Shown: one piece after another, positions 44,463 through 55,207 of the stretch | Numbering within the stretch: the first letter of the stretch is position 1 | How the letters are laid out: every line of letters starts with the position of its first letter | Made by a program: the position numbers and the translations under genes | Assembly (NCBI GenBank): GCA_029948255.1 | Contig: JALIZF010001868.1 | Span: 124,001-188,000, forward strand | Direction: 5' to 3' | DNA: 64,000 nucleotides | Source of the DNA: Telmatactis stephensoni | Lineage: Eukaryota; Cnidaria; Anthozoa; Actiniaria; Isophelliidae | The notes under the pieces: generated by a model | The model's database searches: none | The model's input: the letters and a program-made list of their open reading frames with translations, nothing else | What the model was told of the DNA's origin: nothing

Positions 44463-45034
44463 TCGATTGATAGATTAACCTTTATTTAAATACGGTAGTT
44501 CCTTTAGTTTTACAACCTCTTTACGTGAAAGCCGTATGTAAATAGAAGCAAAACTACTTCCTGTATTAAACTGCTTCATTAATATATTACAATCTCATTA
44601 GAAATACAAATTAGATACTAAAACTTCTGATAATATTTCAAGAAATTAGTATTAGACAAATGGTTTATGAAGAGTCAAACGACAAGCCGGCCAATAGCCG
44701 AAAGGTTCTTTGTAAATTCAGTTTTGGACCGGAGGAAGAAGACGTTAAGTCTAGAGGGAGGAAATTCAATTCCAGTTTTTTTACCATATGCGGTCTTCGG
44801 GACTTTGTTAAAATCGAATTTTAGATATTTATTCCTAAGACGGGATTTAACATGACATTGATTTTTATTTGGTAATATGTATGATAGTTTTATTCATTTT
44901 TAGATATTTTTATTACTTTTAATATCCATGTATATATTTATTATTTATTATTCTTTTCTTTAGAGTGTGTGTATCTTGCAGGGCGTCCGTCACTGACGTA
45001 TGACCTCCAGGGCCTCACTAGTATTGATGAAAGA

Positions 45035-45185
45035 ACACTAGAGTACAAACACTAAAAGTGTGCAATACTTTGCACTATTTAGTACTAAACAGCACTAATT
45101 AAACAACAGAAAACAATAGAATTAGCATACTTTAGCACTATTTAGTACTATTTATATTGTACGCTTTTAGCGTTTGTACTCTAGT
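45035..45185. mobile_element. MITE adjoining a microsatellite
   Basis: cactagagtacaaacactaa at about 45037 is mirrored by gcgtttgtactctagt at 45169-45184. Inner tttgcactatttagtacta and tagcactatttagtacta copies repeat the middle. The right end runs directly into the aaag array. Confidence 0.75.
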
Positions 45186-45227
<42 letters not shown>

Positions 45228-45242
45228 GAAGAAAGAAAGAAA

Positions 45243-45319
<77 letters not shown>

Positions 45320-45451
45320 GAAGAAAGAAAGAAAGGAAGAAAGAAAGAAAGAAGGAAGGAAGGAAGGAAGGAAGGAAGGAAGGAAGGAAGGAAGGAAGGA
45401 AGGAAGGAAGGAAGGAAGGAAGGAAGGAAGGAAGGAAGGAAGGAAGGAAGG
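45185..45451. repeat. (AAAG)n then (AAGG)n microsatellite
   Basis: About 170 bp of aaag units is followed by about 97 bp of pure aagg. A more scattered aaag-rich tail is at 45590-45695. Confidence 0.95.
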
Positions 45452-45699
45452 AAAACAGTCCGGTTCATTATCATTTTTGATAATATTTTTGTAAGCAGTC
45501 ATAGACCAATCAGATTTAAGCTTTGAGGTCAAGTCTATTAATACATCGGGTTTAGTCAGTAGAAGTAACAGATATTAAACAGCCATATTAAAGTAAGGAA
45601 AGGAATTAAAAAGAAAGAAGAAAAGAAGAAGAAGAAAAGAAAGAAGAAAGAAAGCAGCTAGGAAGGAAGGAAAGAAAGAATGAATGAAAGAAAGAATCC

Positions 45700-47160
45700 T
45701 ATTCATTTAGGGTTAGGATCGTTACCTAGCAACAATCTTTACTGAGTTCAGCTGAGAAATAAACCACCTGTCTCGATCGTATCGTATCATACTTATGATG
45801 TGTACACGTATACACATCTACAACCGATAAGTCTAGGCTGTATCCTGCAATTACTTTACCGCCTTCGCCTTTTTTTAGCTTTGTTTGGTGGATTCTGGAG
45901 GTACTTCAGACACCAGCGTCATCACGTTGGGTCAGTTATTGCATATCTATATTGTTGCTTGTACCTCAATATGACAAATTATTACATGGCTTGATAATTT
46001 CCTGAATTCTGATTGGCTGGCGCACGGTCTGTCCAAAAGCGTATTTGAGAAGTTTGGACCATTACCAGTACTAGTAACTCGCTCTTTTCCTTATCTTATC
46101 ACAGTATAAAGGGTGTGAAAACCTTTTATGGCCTCTCATATAATAAGAAAACCTAAGCTCAATATTTTGTATACCGAGTCTCTTTATGATCAATTATAAA
46201 ATAACCACCATATAACCCGCGCTCTCATTGGCCGAAGGACGCGTATACTGAGAACTCTAGATCTAAATCTGCACACAGTACGCGCGCGCACTTTTCGAAT
46301 TTTTGTTCAGTGTAAATGAATACTTGTGCTCGAAAACAATGTTGTATTTTATAAAAGAAATAGAATACTTGCCCGCTGTGCTGTGTGCACATTCAGAGCA
46401 CTTGAGGATTGATCAGAACACTACAGAAGCGTTGAGAAGTACTAATTTGCTACACCTCGTGCTTCTCTTAACACTTCTGTCGTGCTCTGCATGATCAATC
46501 CCCGCGCGTGCTCTAAATCTGCACACAGCACGAGCGCGCGTTTTCTATTTCAGTCTTCAAAAAAGCAAATTAAATATCACATGCCACCAAAATTCGGTGA
46601 ATCCGTCTCAGACAAAAATGCCATGTACTTGGGAGAGGTGGCATTTGATCAGCACAGAAAGAACATACATTTCTTAAGTATCTTCCAGAAGTCTCACTTA
46701 AGTTAGAGTTTAGACAATCAAGACCTCAGGGGAAAGAACTAAATTGCCTCCAACATCAGTTTAATATTCGCAATACCGAACTTGAATCAGTTCGATAGAT
46801 ATATACTTTTCCCATGTCATTCCTGTATTTGAATTCACTGGCGTTTGAATCGAAATATTCAAGATGACTGAGCACCATGCAGCTGCTTAGTTAGTTTTGA
46901 CATAGTGCAGTATATACGTCCAACAGATCAATTAAACACAAACATTCCGTTTTAAAATATTTAATAAACTGACAGTAGGATGACTTTTTGTCACTGATAA
47001 AGGAGTACATTTAAATTATAGATTTAAAGATTCATTAATGATGTCGGATATGACATACGAAAAACAGGAAAAAGGTTGACTTTACGAGCACGGGGTATAA
47101 CTTGTGTGAAGGCAGTAAACGGTAATGAACATTGGCGCCACTGAGTAACTGTTAGCTCCC
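45700..47160. other. Intergenic, nothing recognised
   Basis: A short phrase, aaatctgcacacag(t/c)acg followed by cgcgcg, occurs at 46265 and 46515. A G/C-rich patch with cgcgcgcgc lies near 46281. No supported frame. Confidence 0.45.
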
Positions 47161-47166
47161 AAATTC

Positions 47167-47174
47167 TATAAATA
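47167..47174 (+). promoter_or_regulatory. Possible TATA box of GPCR 4
   Basis: tataaata lies 143 bp upstream of the start codon. An alternative, tataata, is at about 47275, but it is only some 40 bp from the ATG. Confidence 0.35.
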
Positions 47175-47316
47175 GTTTGTTTTTCAAATATAATCGGATC
47201 TTTCGCGGTGCATTAGCGGTTCCTCTTTAGGCTATTCATACGCTAATATCCCGTTTGTTTGGTTGTCATAAGCTTATAATACGCGCAGTCAACAGTTCCA
47301 TCGAGGTTTCACCGCC

Positions 47317-48324
47317 ATGAACTACACAACAACTGGAATACAGTCAGTAAACTGCTTGATTGTTGCCATTTGTGAGTCCCTCGTAGCTACAATTAGTGCA
47401 GTTGCTAACGGGTTATTGCTGATCGTACTTTATAAAAACCCATTCAAGTCTTTTCGTCGTCCTTTTTCGATCTTGATCATTGGTTTGGCAACAACAGACT
47501 TTCTGAAAGGAGTTTTCGCTGATTCGATCTCAGCATGGATTTATTATCATTGTGCATTTGGGAAGAAAACATGGCTTGAAGAAGGTTGGAATTTTTACAC
47601 AGTTTTCGATTATACCTTGGATAACTCTGCAATTCTTTTGGTGGTCTTGTTTTCGGGTGATCGTCTGTTTGCTATAGCTGGTCCACTATTCTACCGCAAT
47701 AACGTTACATCTCAAAGAACTTCCATTGTTGTACTATCTGTCTGGATCTACGCCCTATTCTTCAGCTCCTTACAGTTTACAGGAATAAAAGAAGAAAGTT
47801 ACGATCTCCTAGATAGCTTTCTACATATTGTTTTTCCGCTAGTTGTAATGGTGATGATTCATATATCTATTTTCTTTGTTCTCAAAAATCGCAGAAAAAT
47901 TGAGAGCTCTATGTACTCAGAACAACAAACACCCAGATGGGTCCTTAAGAACCAACAACGAGAGAGGAACTTTCGTTATGTCGCTGCCGTGATTACTCTA
48001 GTTTTAGCGATATCACAGTTGCCTTGGCTTGCTCTCGTAATACTAGATATGATCAGTGACAGCTATGGAGGTTTGAGTTGGCACAACGATTTTCATCTAT
48101 ATGCTGGATTTTTGCTTTCAATAACTTCAGCAATAAACCCTGTGTTGTACTGTTGGAGGTTAAGAGAATATCGAAGAGCTATGACGGCTTTAGTTACTTG
48201 CAAAAAGATGCAAAATTTGGTGTCTACATTTGATAGTGCTCACAACGAAGGCTCTGTTAATTTGCATGCCAATAGCAGTGAGCATGGAGACCCAAGTAAA
48301 CATGACCAAATACAAGTGGAATGA
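47317..48324 (+). CDS. Class A GPCR 4, single exon, 335 aa
   Basis: This intronless frame has seven hydrophobic segments. Residues 1-15 are short and outside (NYT sequon). TM1 has ANGLLLIVLYKNP (the GN pattern as AN), TM2 LATTDFLKG, TM3 SGDRLFAI in place of DRY, and TM5 a proline (VFPLVVM). ICL3 is long and basic (KNQQRERNFR). TM6 reads SQLPWLALV with the bulge proline, and TM7 has SAINPVLYCWRLREYRRA with a canonical NPxxY and helix 8. The C-tail is hydrophilic (HANSSEHGDPSKHDQ). It resembles GPCR 5 at 55208 (the K-N/D-P loop after TM1, FYR after TM3). It belongs to a broad adenosine/melanocortin-like set of cnidarian orphan receptors. Ligand unknown. Confidence 0.88.
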   Translation: MNYTTTGIQSVNCLIVAICESLVATISAVANGLLLIVLYKNPFKSFRRPFSILIIGLATTDFLKGVFADSISAWIYYHCAFGKKTWLEEGWNFYTVFDYTLDNSAILLVVLFSGDRLFAIAGPLFYRNNVTSQRTSIVVLSVWIYALFFSSLQFTGIKEESYDLLDSFLHIVFPLVVMVMIHISIFFVLKNRRKIESSMYSEQQTPRWVLKNQQRERNFRYVAAVITLVLAISQLPWLALVILDMISDSYGGLSWHNDFHLYAGFLLSITSAINPVLYCWRLREYRRAMTALVTCKKMQNLVSTFDSAHNEGSVNLHANSSEHGDPSKHDQIQVE

Positions 48325-48439
48325 CCCAAAACTGACATAACTATGCAAAAACAGCATTTCATTTAAGAGTGAAATCCCGGTCTCTGACGCCTTTGAAGCG
48401 CACAAGAACTTGAAGAACAGTAGCGGACTCCTTGAATCT

Positions 48440-48441
<2 letters not shown>

Positions 48442-48471
<30 letters not shown>
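48442..48471. repeat. A30 homopolymer
   Basis: Thirty uninterrupted A residues lie 118 bp after the GPCR 4 stop. No AATAAA lies 10-30 bp upstream and no target duplication was found, so it is not clearly a retrocopy tail. Confidence 0.8.
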
Positions 48472-48472
<1 letters not shown>

Positions 48473-48632
48473 CATTTTCGCACATTCGGTACCTTATTTT
48501 CTTTCAATCGAATTATATTCTAAACTTTCTGCCGGTTTCAAACCAAACTCTTCGCTGTTTATCACCAAGTTAGTATCGGATATATAGCCATACATGTACA
48601 GTTCTCAAAGTTTTTACTTTCTGAAAGTGTGC

Positions 48633-48638
48633 AATAAA
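48633..48638 (+). terminator. Probable polyadenylation signal of GPCR 4
   Basis: gcAATAAAat lies about 310 bp past the stop, with a GT/T-rich stretch (gtgcgtctttcgttttcg) starting about 45 bp later. Confidence 0.5.
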
Positions 48639-48719
48639 ATAACTTCTGAAGAGCCTGCTGAAATTAAAATTCTTTGAATTTCCAGTGCGTCTTTCGTTTT
48701 CGTGGTCATTTGTTTGTTT

Positions 48720-49638
48720 TTTATGTACTTTATTAACTCCATCCCATTACATGGGCTTTTCAGAAGTAATTACATGCAAATAATATAGATAAAGATATAT
48801 CACATACAAAAATACAAATAACTGAATATATTCGTAATCTATTAAAATATTTATAAAAAATATATAAAAATGCTAAAAATATAAATATATATGCTAACAT
48901 TAATAATTCTAATTATCACGGAATTCATTAAAATAACAATATGACTTCATATAGTACGAAACGTACTTTGCTTCTGTATACTGTACTATATCTATATATT
49001 GTACGTACTTGCAAAAATATTTTTACTCGTTATCTCATCATTGTACAAACAAAAAAACTTGCGAAAGACTGTAGTTTCATTCAAATTTATCCCTATGGCA
49101 CCTTAAACAAAGTCGAAAGGCGCTCATTTCCAATTCTTTCAGTTTATGCGGCCAGCTGAAATCTAAAAACTCCTCAGTTAAGACTTAATTCGTTTTTATA
49201 ACCATTAATTGTCAGTTTTTTATTACGTTAATAGTATTTTCCTTGATGAACATTTCATTCATTTATTTCGATTGAAATACATTTCATAGCTTTTTCATTT
49301 ATTGATTTTTATATTGTTTTCATCAAAATTCTTGTTTAATTTCGTTGTCTTCAGCTAAGCAAATAGAATTGCGATCATCGATGATGAAAGAACTTGCCAG
49401 TAAACGTTTCTTTATTCATATATGATATTACTGTAAAGAGGACTTGCGAAATATCTTATATAACTCAGTCCTACCTGATCATCCAAACTATTTTTGCTTC
49501 AATTTTTCAGGGCTTCATTTATAATTAATTATATTATTAGTTGTCACCTTTTTTCGCATAAAACAGCAGAGGATAGTGCCTTTTAGAATTGAATAAAACC
49601 CTTAATTATTAATTTGTACCAGGAACTTTAACTGACAA
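48720..49638. other. Very AT-rich intergenic stretch
   Basis: Dense tata/aaat sequence (for example 48840-48905) has no supported frame and no repeat partner noticed. Confidence 0.5.
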
Positions 49639-49921
49639 CAAGAGACCATAATACTAAGAGAGCGAAACTCAGTATTGATCGGTCTGTGCGATGTTCACGG
49701 CCACTAAGGCTATTTTTAGTAATTTCGCCATCGCGCGCGCAAAGCTCTCAAACAGAATTTGATTTTTGACGTGCGCACGGACGGGACCGTTTGCTTTCGG
49801 CATTTGAATTTTATTGTTTAAGAGCCTTGCGCGCGCGCGATGGCATAATTACTAAAAAATAGCCACGAACATCGCACATACATCAATACCGAGTTTCGCT
49901 CTCTCAGTATTATGGTGTTTG
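49639..49921. mobile_element. MITE family H, copy 3 (about 283 bp, longest)
   Basis: caagagaccataatactaag at the left is mirrored by ctctcagtattatggtg at the right. Subterminal actcagtattgat and gcgatgttc are mirrored by gaacatcgc and atcaataccgagt. Inner ccatcgcgcgcgcaa is mirrored by ttgcgcgcgcgcgatgg. The middle (about 49755-49810) is unique and shows no transposase. Confidence 0.85.
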
Positions 49922-50470
49922 ACAACTGACGTTTGCCCCCATCCAGACCGTCTTTAGTATACGTTTCACACGGCACTGAACTGTAGCTCCCATCGTCTTA
50001 GCCCGCGAATGTATACAGTTACCCACGGTGCGTGGACTGATGAAGCTAACCTTTATTCTCAAAATTCCCTCGAACAGTGCAATCAGCCAACCCTTTTGTG
50101 CGAATTGCATGCGATACTAAAACCTGTCTATTGTATTCCTTGTGATATGTGTTTTCAAACTTTAATTCATAAGAATATAAGATAAAGTCCAGTCCGGAAG
50201 GTATAGCCGGAGACAGTGGTAGGATAATAAAAAGAAAACCTTGAGTGGAATGATATCTGATAGTGTCAGACATATAACGTTAATATTAAAGATATTGCTT
50301 GAATTCACTTAACCTACGGAAGGAAACAGCTGCTGAAAAACTCATTAACATTGCCTAACAAGACAGATAAAACTGATTCTCGGTTCCGGTAAATTTTAGT
50401 TGTACTCTAAATTTGTAAAGAAAACTATTATTAAACTTTCAATCTGGCTTAGAACAGTTGATATCGATTT
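49922..50470. other. Intergenic, nothing recognised
   Basis: No supported frame and no repeat partner noticed. Confidence 0.4.
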
Positions 50471-50478
50471 TGGGTAAT

Positions 50479-50743
50479 TCAAAGGTAAAGGTAAAGGTAA
50501 AGCAACCTTATTTAACGTCAGTAGCTCATAACAGTTGTAGACTGATAAACTTGAGGTCGACGGTGCGCTCATTTTACCCCTCTCTCTCCCTCAGTGCTCT
50601 GTTTAAGGGTATTTAAAGCTAACTAAACTACACAGAATGGAAGGAAGTCGAAACGAGGATGCGAGGTCAGGACTGACCGGGATCGAACTAGGGACCTCTC
50701 GCACCGAAGGCCGTGCACTATCCAACTGTGCCATCCTTGCTCC
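50479..50743 (-). mobile_element. tRNA-derived SINE with (TTTACC)n tail
   Basis: On the minus strand the head starts ggagcaaggatggcacagtt (50743 down). The A box is tggcacagttgg and the B box is agttcgatcccgg at the correct spacing (about 50695-50678). An unrelated body follows (about 50670-50500), and a short tail of ttacctttacctttaccttt ends at about 50480. Head, body and simple-repeat tail together are diagnostic for a SINE. Confidence 0.8.
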
Positions 50744-50772
50744 TAATTAGTAGTAGTAAATCTAGTTAATGC

Positions 50773-51172
50773 GGGACTTGCACTAACAGGTCATGTGACC
50801 TATTTCCCCTAAATCAAGCAGCACCATCAAAATGAAAGAGCATCTCGATATTAGTAAAAGTGCAAATTTCAGTTTATAAGATGAATAAAGGAAAAATGAC
50901 AGCAAATTCAAGATTCGATTTTTTCTTAAGATTCATTTGGATAAACGCGTTGGATGCCACGAGCTTGCCGTCCAATGCGTTTCTCCAAATGAATCTTAAG
51001 AAACTATCCAATCTTAAACTTACTGTCATTTCTCCTGTATTATATCTTATAAGCTGAAACTTTGCACTTTTACTAATATCGAGGTGCTCTTTCTGTTTTT
51101 GGCATTCATTTTGATGGTACTCTTGATATAGGGGAAATAGGGTCACGTAATTAACCTGGTAATGCAAGTCCC
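50773..51172. mobile_element. Large fold-back MITE, about 400 bp, nearly complete palindrome
   Basis: gggacttgcac at the left is mirrored by gcaagtccc at the right. The arms then run almost to the centre: agtaaaagtgcaaatttcag against ctgaaactttgcacttttact, and gattcatttggataaacgcg against atgcgtttctccaaatgaatc. The loop is ttggatgccacgagcttgccg. Open frames on both strands mirror each other and are not genes. Decayed halves flank GPCR-2 and GPCR-3. Confidence 0.9.
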
Positions 51173-52499
51173 CCATTGAGAAATATGGCGACGGTAGTCT
51201 GAACCTTTGCGACTCTGCACCATCTTTTTCTTTAAACGCTTTCAAAATTAACTCAAAACAAAATTAACTTTAATAAATAAACAACAACAACAAAACAACA
51301 ACAACAAATGGACTTGTGATATTGTAGACGTGTTTGATTGTTGTACGTATCTAACTTTGAATCGCTGTAACTCCTGTTACATGGACTAGCCATTGCCGTG
51401 AGCGACTCTTCTTTTAATGATTTTTGATTAAATGCGGGGCGTTTGTACCTTCAATGCACATGAAACCAAGACACGAGTTTGATAAATCATGTCATGAATA
51501 TCACAACAATCGTTTTACATAATTAACTGATTTCAAATAAAGTTTGTATCCATAGTATCTCACAAACACTTCAAAAAATACAGAACGAAGCAATTTTTGA
51601 AATTATCAGCTTACAAGAAAGTAATTTTAAGTCGAAACTTTGAGTAAAACTCAAAAAAATCGTGATTTTAACTTTTATGCTACTGCTTTAATTTGGGTGG
51701 TCAAGACAAAGCAACACAAACAATACGCACATTTTCGCATCAAAATATTCAGCTGTTATTTTCTCGAAAACGCTCTCTTGCTTAGATTTTCTTAGATTGT
51801 CTGGCTCTAGCTTCAGGTATAAGTTGTTGTGTACGGTAGTTCGTTTCGAGAAGCTAAGTCAAGATATGGAAAAAATGCGTAGTAAGCAAATTTAATTATA
51901 TAATGACGTTATAAGGTCTTAGTCGCATTAATGCCGATCTCCTTCAAACGCCTATGTAGCAAAAATTCATTAAAAAAGAGTCACTCAGGGAAATGACTAG
52001 CCCAACAGAACTGTGTGATTGCAGTTACAGTGGTTCAAAGTTAGGTAAGGGAATATTTACAAAACCCAAGTGAGCCTCCTTAAGTAACATTATACGTAAG
52101 AACTGCGGAAATTTTATAGATTTCATAGTATATTAGGGATGAGCTCAAAACAATGGCTATCTCAAGGAACCCAATTTAGACGGGTGGGGTGGGATTAACC
52201 GGCAACCATCACCTTTAGGAGTAAAGTACTGAACTTTGTCATCAATTATATTGAAAAGTAAAATTTAAATTGCAGTAATTAATGAACTGTATGTTCCAAG
52301 GCATGCTAAACAACATATTTCTAAATAGAAACTGTAACTACATGCAGTCAGTATCGAGATTTTCAAGGTACCCATTAGGGGAGAGAGGGGGGGGGGGGGG
52401 GGTATGTCACGTATCCACCACAGATGTAAAAAATCGGGTCCCTACTTTGGACCGTTGTTTTGACCTCTTCCCCTATGTCTTGGTTTTAAAACTGGAAAA
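51173..52499. other. Intergenic, no supported gene
   Basis: Short CAA-rich tract near 51283-51307 and a G run at 52387-52403. No coding evidence. Confidence 0.5.
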
Positions 52500-53170
52500 C
52501 CTCGCAGGTCTAAGAATATGGGATCTCCTCAAATCAGTTCACTAAAACATGAACTAAATAATGTTCATTTTCATTGCTGGTTATTGAATTTTGGGAAAAC
52601 TAAGCTGATAATTAACCTGCAGGCACGTGCTCGCGGTCCAATATTGCTGGGACATATCATTTACCTAAGAATCGAACAGTGAAAAAAGTTTATGAAAAAA
52701 AACCCAGCAATATTGGACCGCGAGCACGTGCCTGCAGGTTAATGTACATGTTTCATCATCTTCTATGAGTTTTAACAGCTTTCAGACGAAATATAATTTG
52801 TTATTATATCGTGAATTCGTATCAATGATACTGACGAAATTCGAGCTTTTTTGCGAGGTGAAACCGCGAACCGAAAGACCTTAAAAGAAAAAAAGAAGAA
52901 AAAAAATCCAATAACCTTGTTTTAATGTGAAGCAGATCGCTTATGTGATTTTTCTCATGAAAGTCATCTGTTATCACCACTCGATTACTTCTAGACGCCA
53001 AAAATGTGACAGATAAAACAGAGATAATTTATACAATTAGACAAACTTCACGCCAACATGTAAACAAAATAAAGTTAACGGATATTAAAGTGAGGATTAG
53101 ACTGCTTGGTATTATTAAAAGCAAATGTGTGTGTGTGTGCAATATCGGGAAAAAATCATTTGAACAAACT
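52500..53170. repeat. Dispersed repeat family P, copy 1
   Basis: cctcgcaggtctaagaatat, gatctcctcaaatcag, ggttattgaattttggg, then (after the hairpin) atccaataaccttgtt, gtgaagcagatcgctt and cactcgattacttctagac. The same chain occurs at 57002-57420 and, from an internal point, at 57465-57880. Confidence 0.75.
52612..52742. repeat. Perfect inverted repeat, 40-bp arms, 51-bp loop
   Basis: ttaacctgcaggcacgtgct + cgcggtccaatattgctggg (52612-52651) is exactly mirrored by 52703-52742. No mismatch was found in 40 bp. It lies within repeat family P. Confidence 0.92.
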
Positions 53171-53267
53171 CGTATTATTGAAAATACTCAATCAAACATA
53201 CTTTAAGACTAGTAATATAAACTGTCAATACAAATGGGCAAAACCAGCGCTGCATCTGTCATATATA

Positions 53268-53635
53268 TACCACTTATTAGATATTTCAGTTTCTTGTGTA
53301 TTACGAGTTGATATTTTACGAGTCGCGTATGTATTTGAGGCGAGGCAAAATGCGAGTAAAATGTTAGAATACACAAGAAAATATCTAATAAAGGATTTAT
53401 CATACAATTGCTTTTTCGCTGTGTTTTTAAACAGTATTTTGATTATCAAAACAGCCCTTTTTTTGCAAACCAGCGCGCGCGGGAAACCGTCAAACCGGTT
53501 TATTGAAGCCTTGACGTCATCAGGGCCGAATACGCAAACCGGATTTCTAGAGGGTATTACAGTCCCATATTGGCCCTCAAATGATACCTTATTTGATAAA
53601 TTTACGTCACAATTGTATAATAAATGTTTGTAAGA
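53268..53635. mobile_element. MITE with internal palindrome, copy 2 of the 22955 element
   Basis: taccacttattagatatt opens a hairpin (cttgtgtattacgag, and tagaatacacaagaaaat on the other arm). Then aggatttatcatacaattgc is mirrored by acaattgtataataaatg near 53628. Internal sequence differs from the 22955 copy (cgcgcgcgggaaaccgtcaa). Confidence 0.7.
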
Positions 53636-54465
53636 TGACCTCCCGCACGATATATCACACCTGAAAGGAAACCAAGTACACCGTAGACGTTAAAATTTTT
53701 AATTAATTTGCGATATTTGGGCAAGCTGAATACTTGCAATCTTCAGCTAATGGTAAATTTGCAATTGTACTGTTCATTTTATAGCTTTTGTGAAGTGACG
53801 ATATTCAAATATTAGTTTAATAAAATTAATATGAAATATTTTAATATTGCCATTTCACGGACAGCTCACTCATGGACGGATTCGAGGCGAGAGGCGATTT
53901 GGTAGCAAGCTATTCCCTCATTTTGACTCCAAAACCATTTATTTAAGTGTCAAATGTCTTCTAGTGCTTGCACACTGGTTGTACTATCACGGTTGTACTA
54001 TCACACTGCCATGGATTTTAGAGGGATTTCCCCCCCTGACTGATTTGGTGAGCGATCAGGACACCAAGAGTAGTCATGCATGTACACACAACCCTCAGAG
54101 TCAGTTCACTAATCGCTTTTTTAAAGTATTTATATCCAAAGATATTTTTCTGGGCTAATTTAGTAATAAAGTATTTATATATAATAAAAGTTCCTAACAA
54201 CAGCATAAAAATAATAAGATAAAATCTAACACTAAGTTTTTATGGGGACGACATCTCTGCAGCTTTCCTCATTCAGAAATCCTGCATTCGCCTTTGGGAA
54301 GCAATAGTGTAAAAAAATTAAAGTGATCTTGTCAGCAACTGGCACTGAAAATAATTTTTCCTTGATGACCAAAGTTTAAAATGAAAGACTGTAAAAGGCT
54401 GTTGTCTTGCGGAAACTGAGTGGAACAGGAAGCACTTTTAGAAAATGAATCCAACTTAACAACAA
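53636..54465. other. Intergenic, nothing recognised
   Basis: The frame at 53847-54158 has no recognisable domain. ggttgtactatcac is repeated in tandem near 53978-54004. Confidence 0.45.
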
Positions 54466-54471
54466 CAATTC

Positions 54472-54511
<40 letters not shown>

Positions 54512-54692
54512 GCAGCAGCAGCAGCAGCAACAACAACAGCAACAACAACAACAACAACAAACAACAATAAAAACAACAATAACAAAAGCAGTGCACCACC
54601 TTAACAAAAACCAAACAGACAAACAAGAAGTTAACCAATTCAGTAACAACAACAACGACAAAACAGCAACAACAACAACAACAAAAGTCAAC
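54466..54692. repeat. (CAA/CAG)n microsatellite
   Basis: An almost pure caa run, with a cag block at 54511-54528, is followed by scattered caacaa to about 54690. It is open as polyglutamine on the plus strand and poly-Leu/Val on the minus strand. The plus frame from 54420 has no domain and no promoter evidence, so it is not called as a gene. Confidence 0.9.
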
Positions 54693-54719
54693 CAACTAGC
54701 TAACTAACCAGTACTTGTT

Positions 54720-55207
54720 CATTCTAATTTAATTTTTCACTTATAAAATTGATGAAAGGATTTTTCAATAAGTTATCCGCCATATTACCAAACAGAAACT
54801 AATTAGCCCGCCAAAAACTGCCGAGTCTTCCCATCCATTAACCAACAAACTCACACACTGATCTCATTACCTAGCCTAGAGTCTTTATTTTGCATTCTGA
54901 GATAATTTTTTTCATTTAACATTCATTTTATATCATTCGGAATCAATTTGCTTGTATTTCTATTGCCAAGCTATTAAGACATTTTATATTGAACTTTTTC
55001 TACAACTTAACACATCTCTCAGTTCAAAAACACTAATTTTTTGTCAAAAAGTTTTTTGACAATGTTTGATGGGCTTTAGACTTTTGCACGAACAGTTTTG
55101 TTGACATAATATATCTCCATGCAGGGCATCAAAATATTGACCATCTGCTGTAAATTCCTGCTGAAAATCTTCTTTGAAATACAATGGGTTGACGACATGG
55201 TATTCCT
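54720..55207. other. Intergenic / GPCR 5 3' flank
   Basis: AT-rich sequence with no supported frame; contains a short dyad aattttttgtcaaaaagtttttt near 55035. Confidence 0.4.

Noticed and set aside
48442..48471. A30 run as a retrocopy poly(A) tail of intronless GPCR 4
   Set aside because: No polyadenylation signal just upstream and no target-site duplication around the gene was found; intronless class A GPCRs are common in cnidarians without recent retroposition.
50860..51245. Two overlapping opposite-strand frames with similar protein sequence
   Set aside because: They are the two arms of the fold-back MITE at 50773-51172; similarity is due to the palindrome.
54420..54707. Polyglutamine protein on the plus strand
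   Set aside because: The frame is almost wholly the CAA/CAG microsatellite; no flanking domain, splice site or promoter supports a gene.
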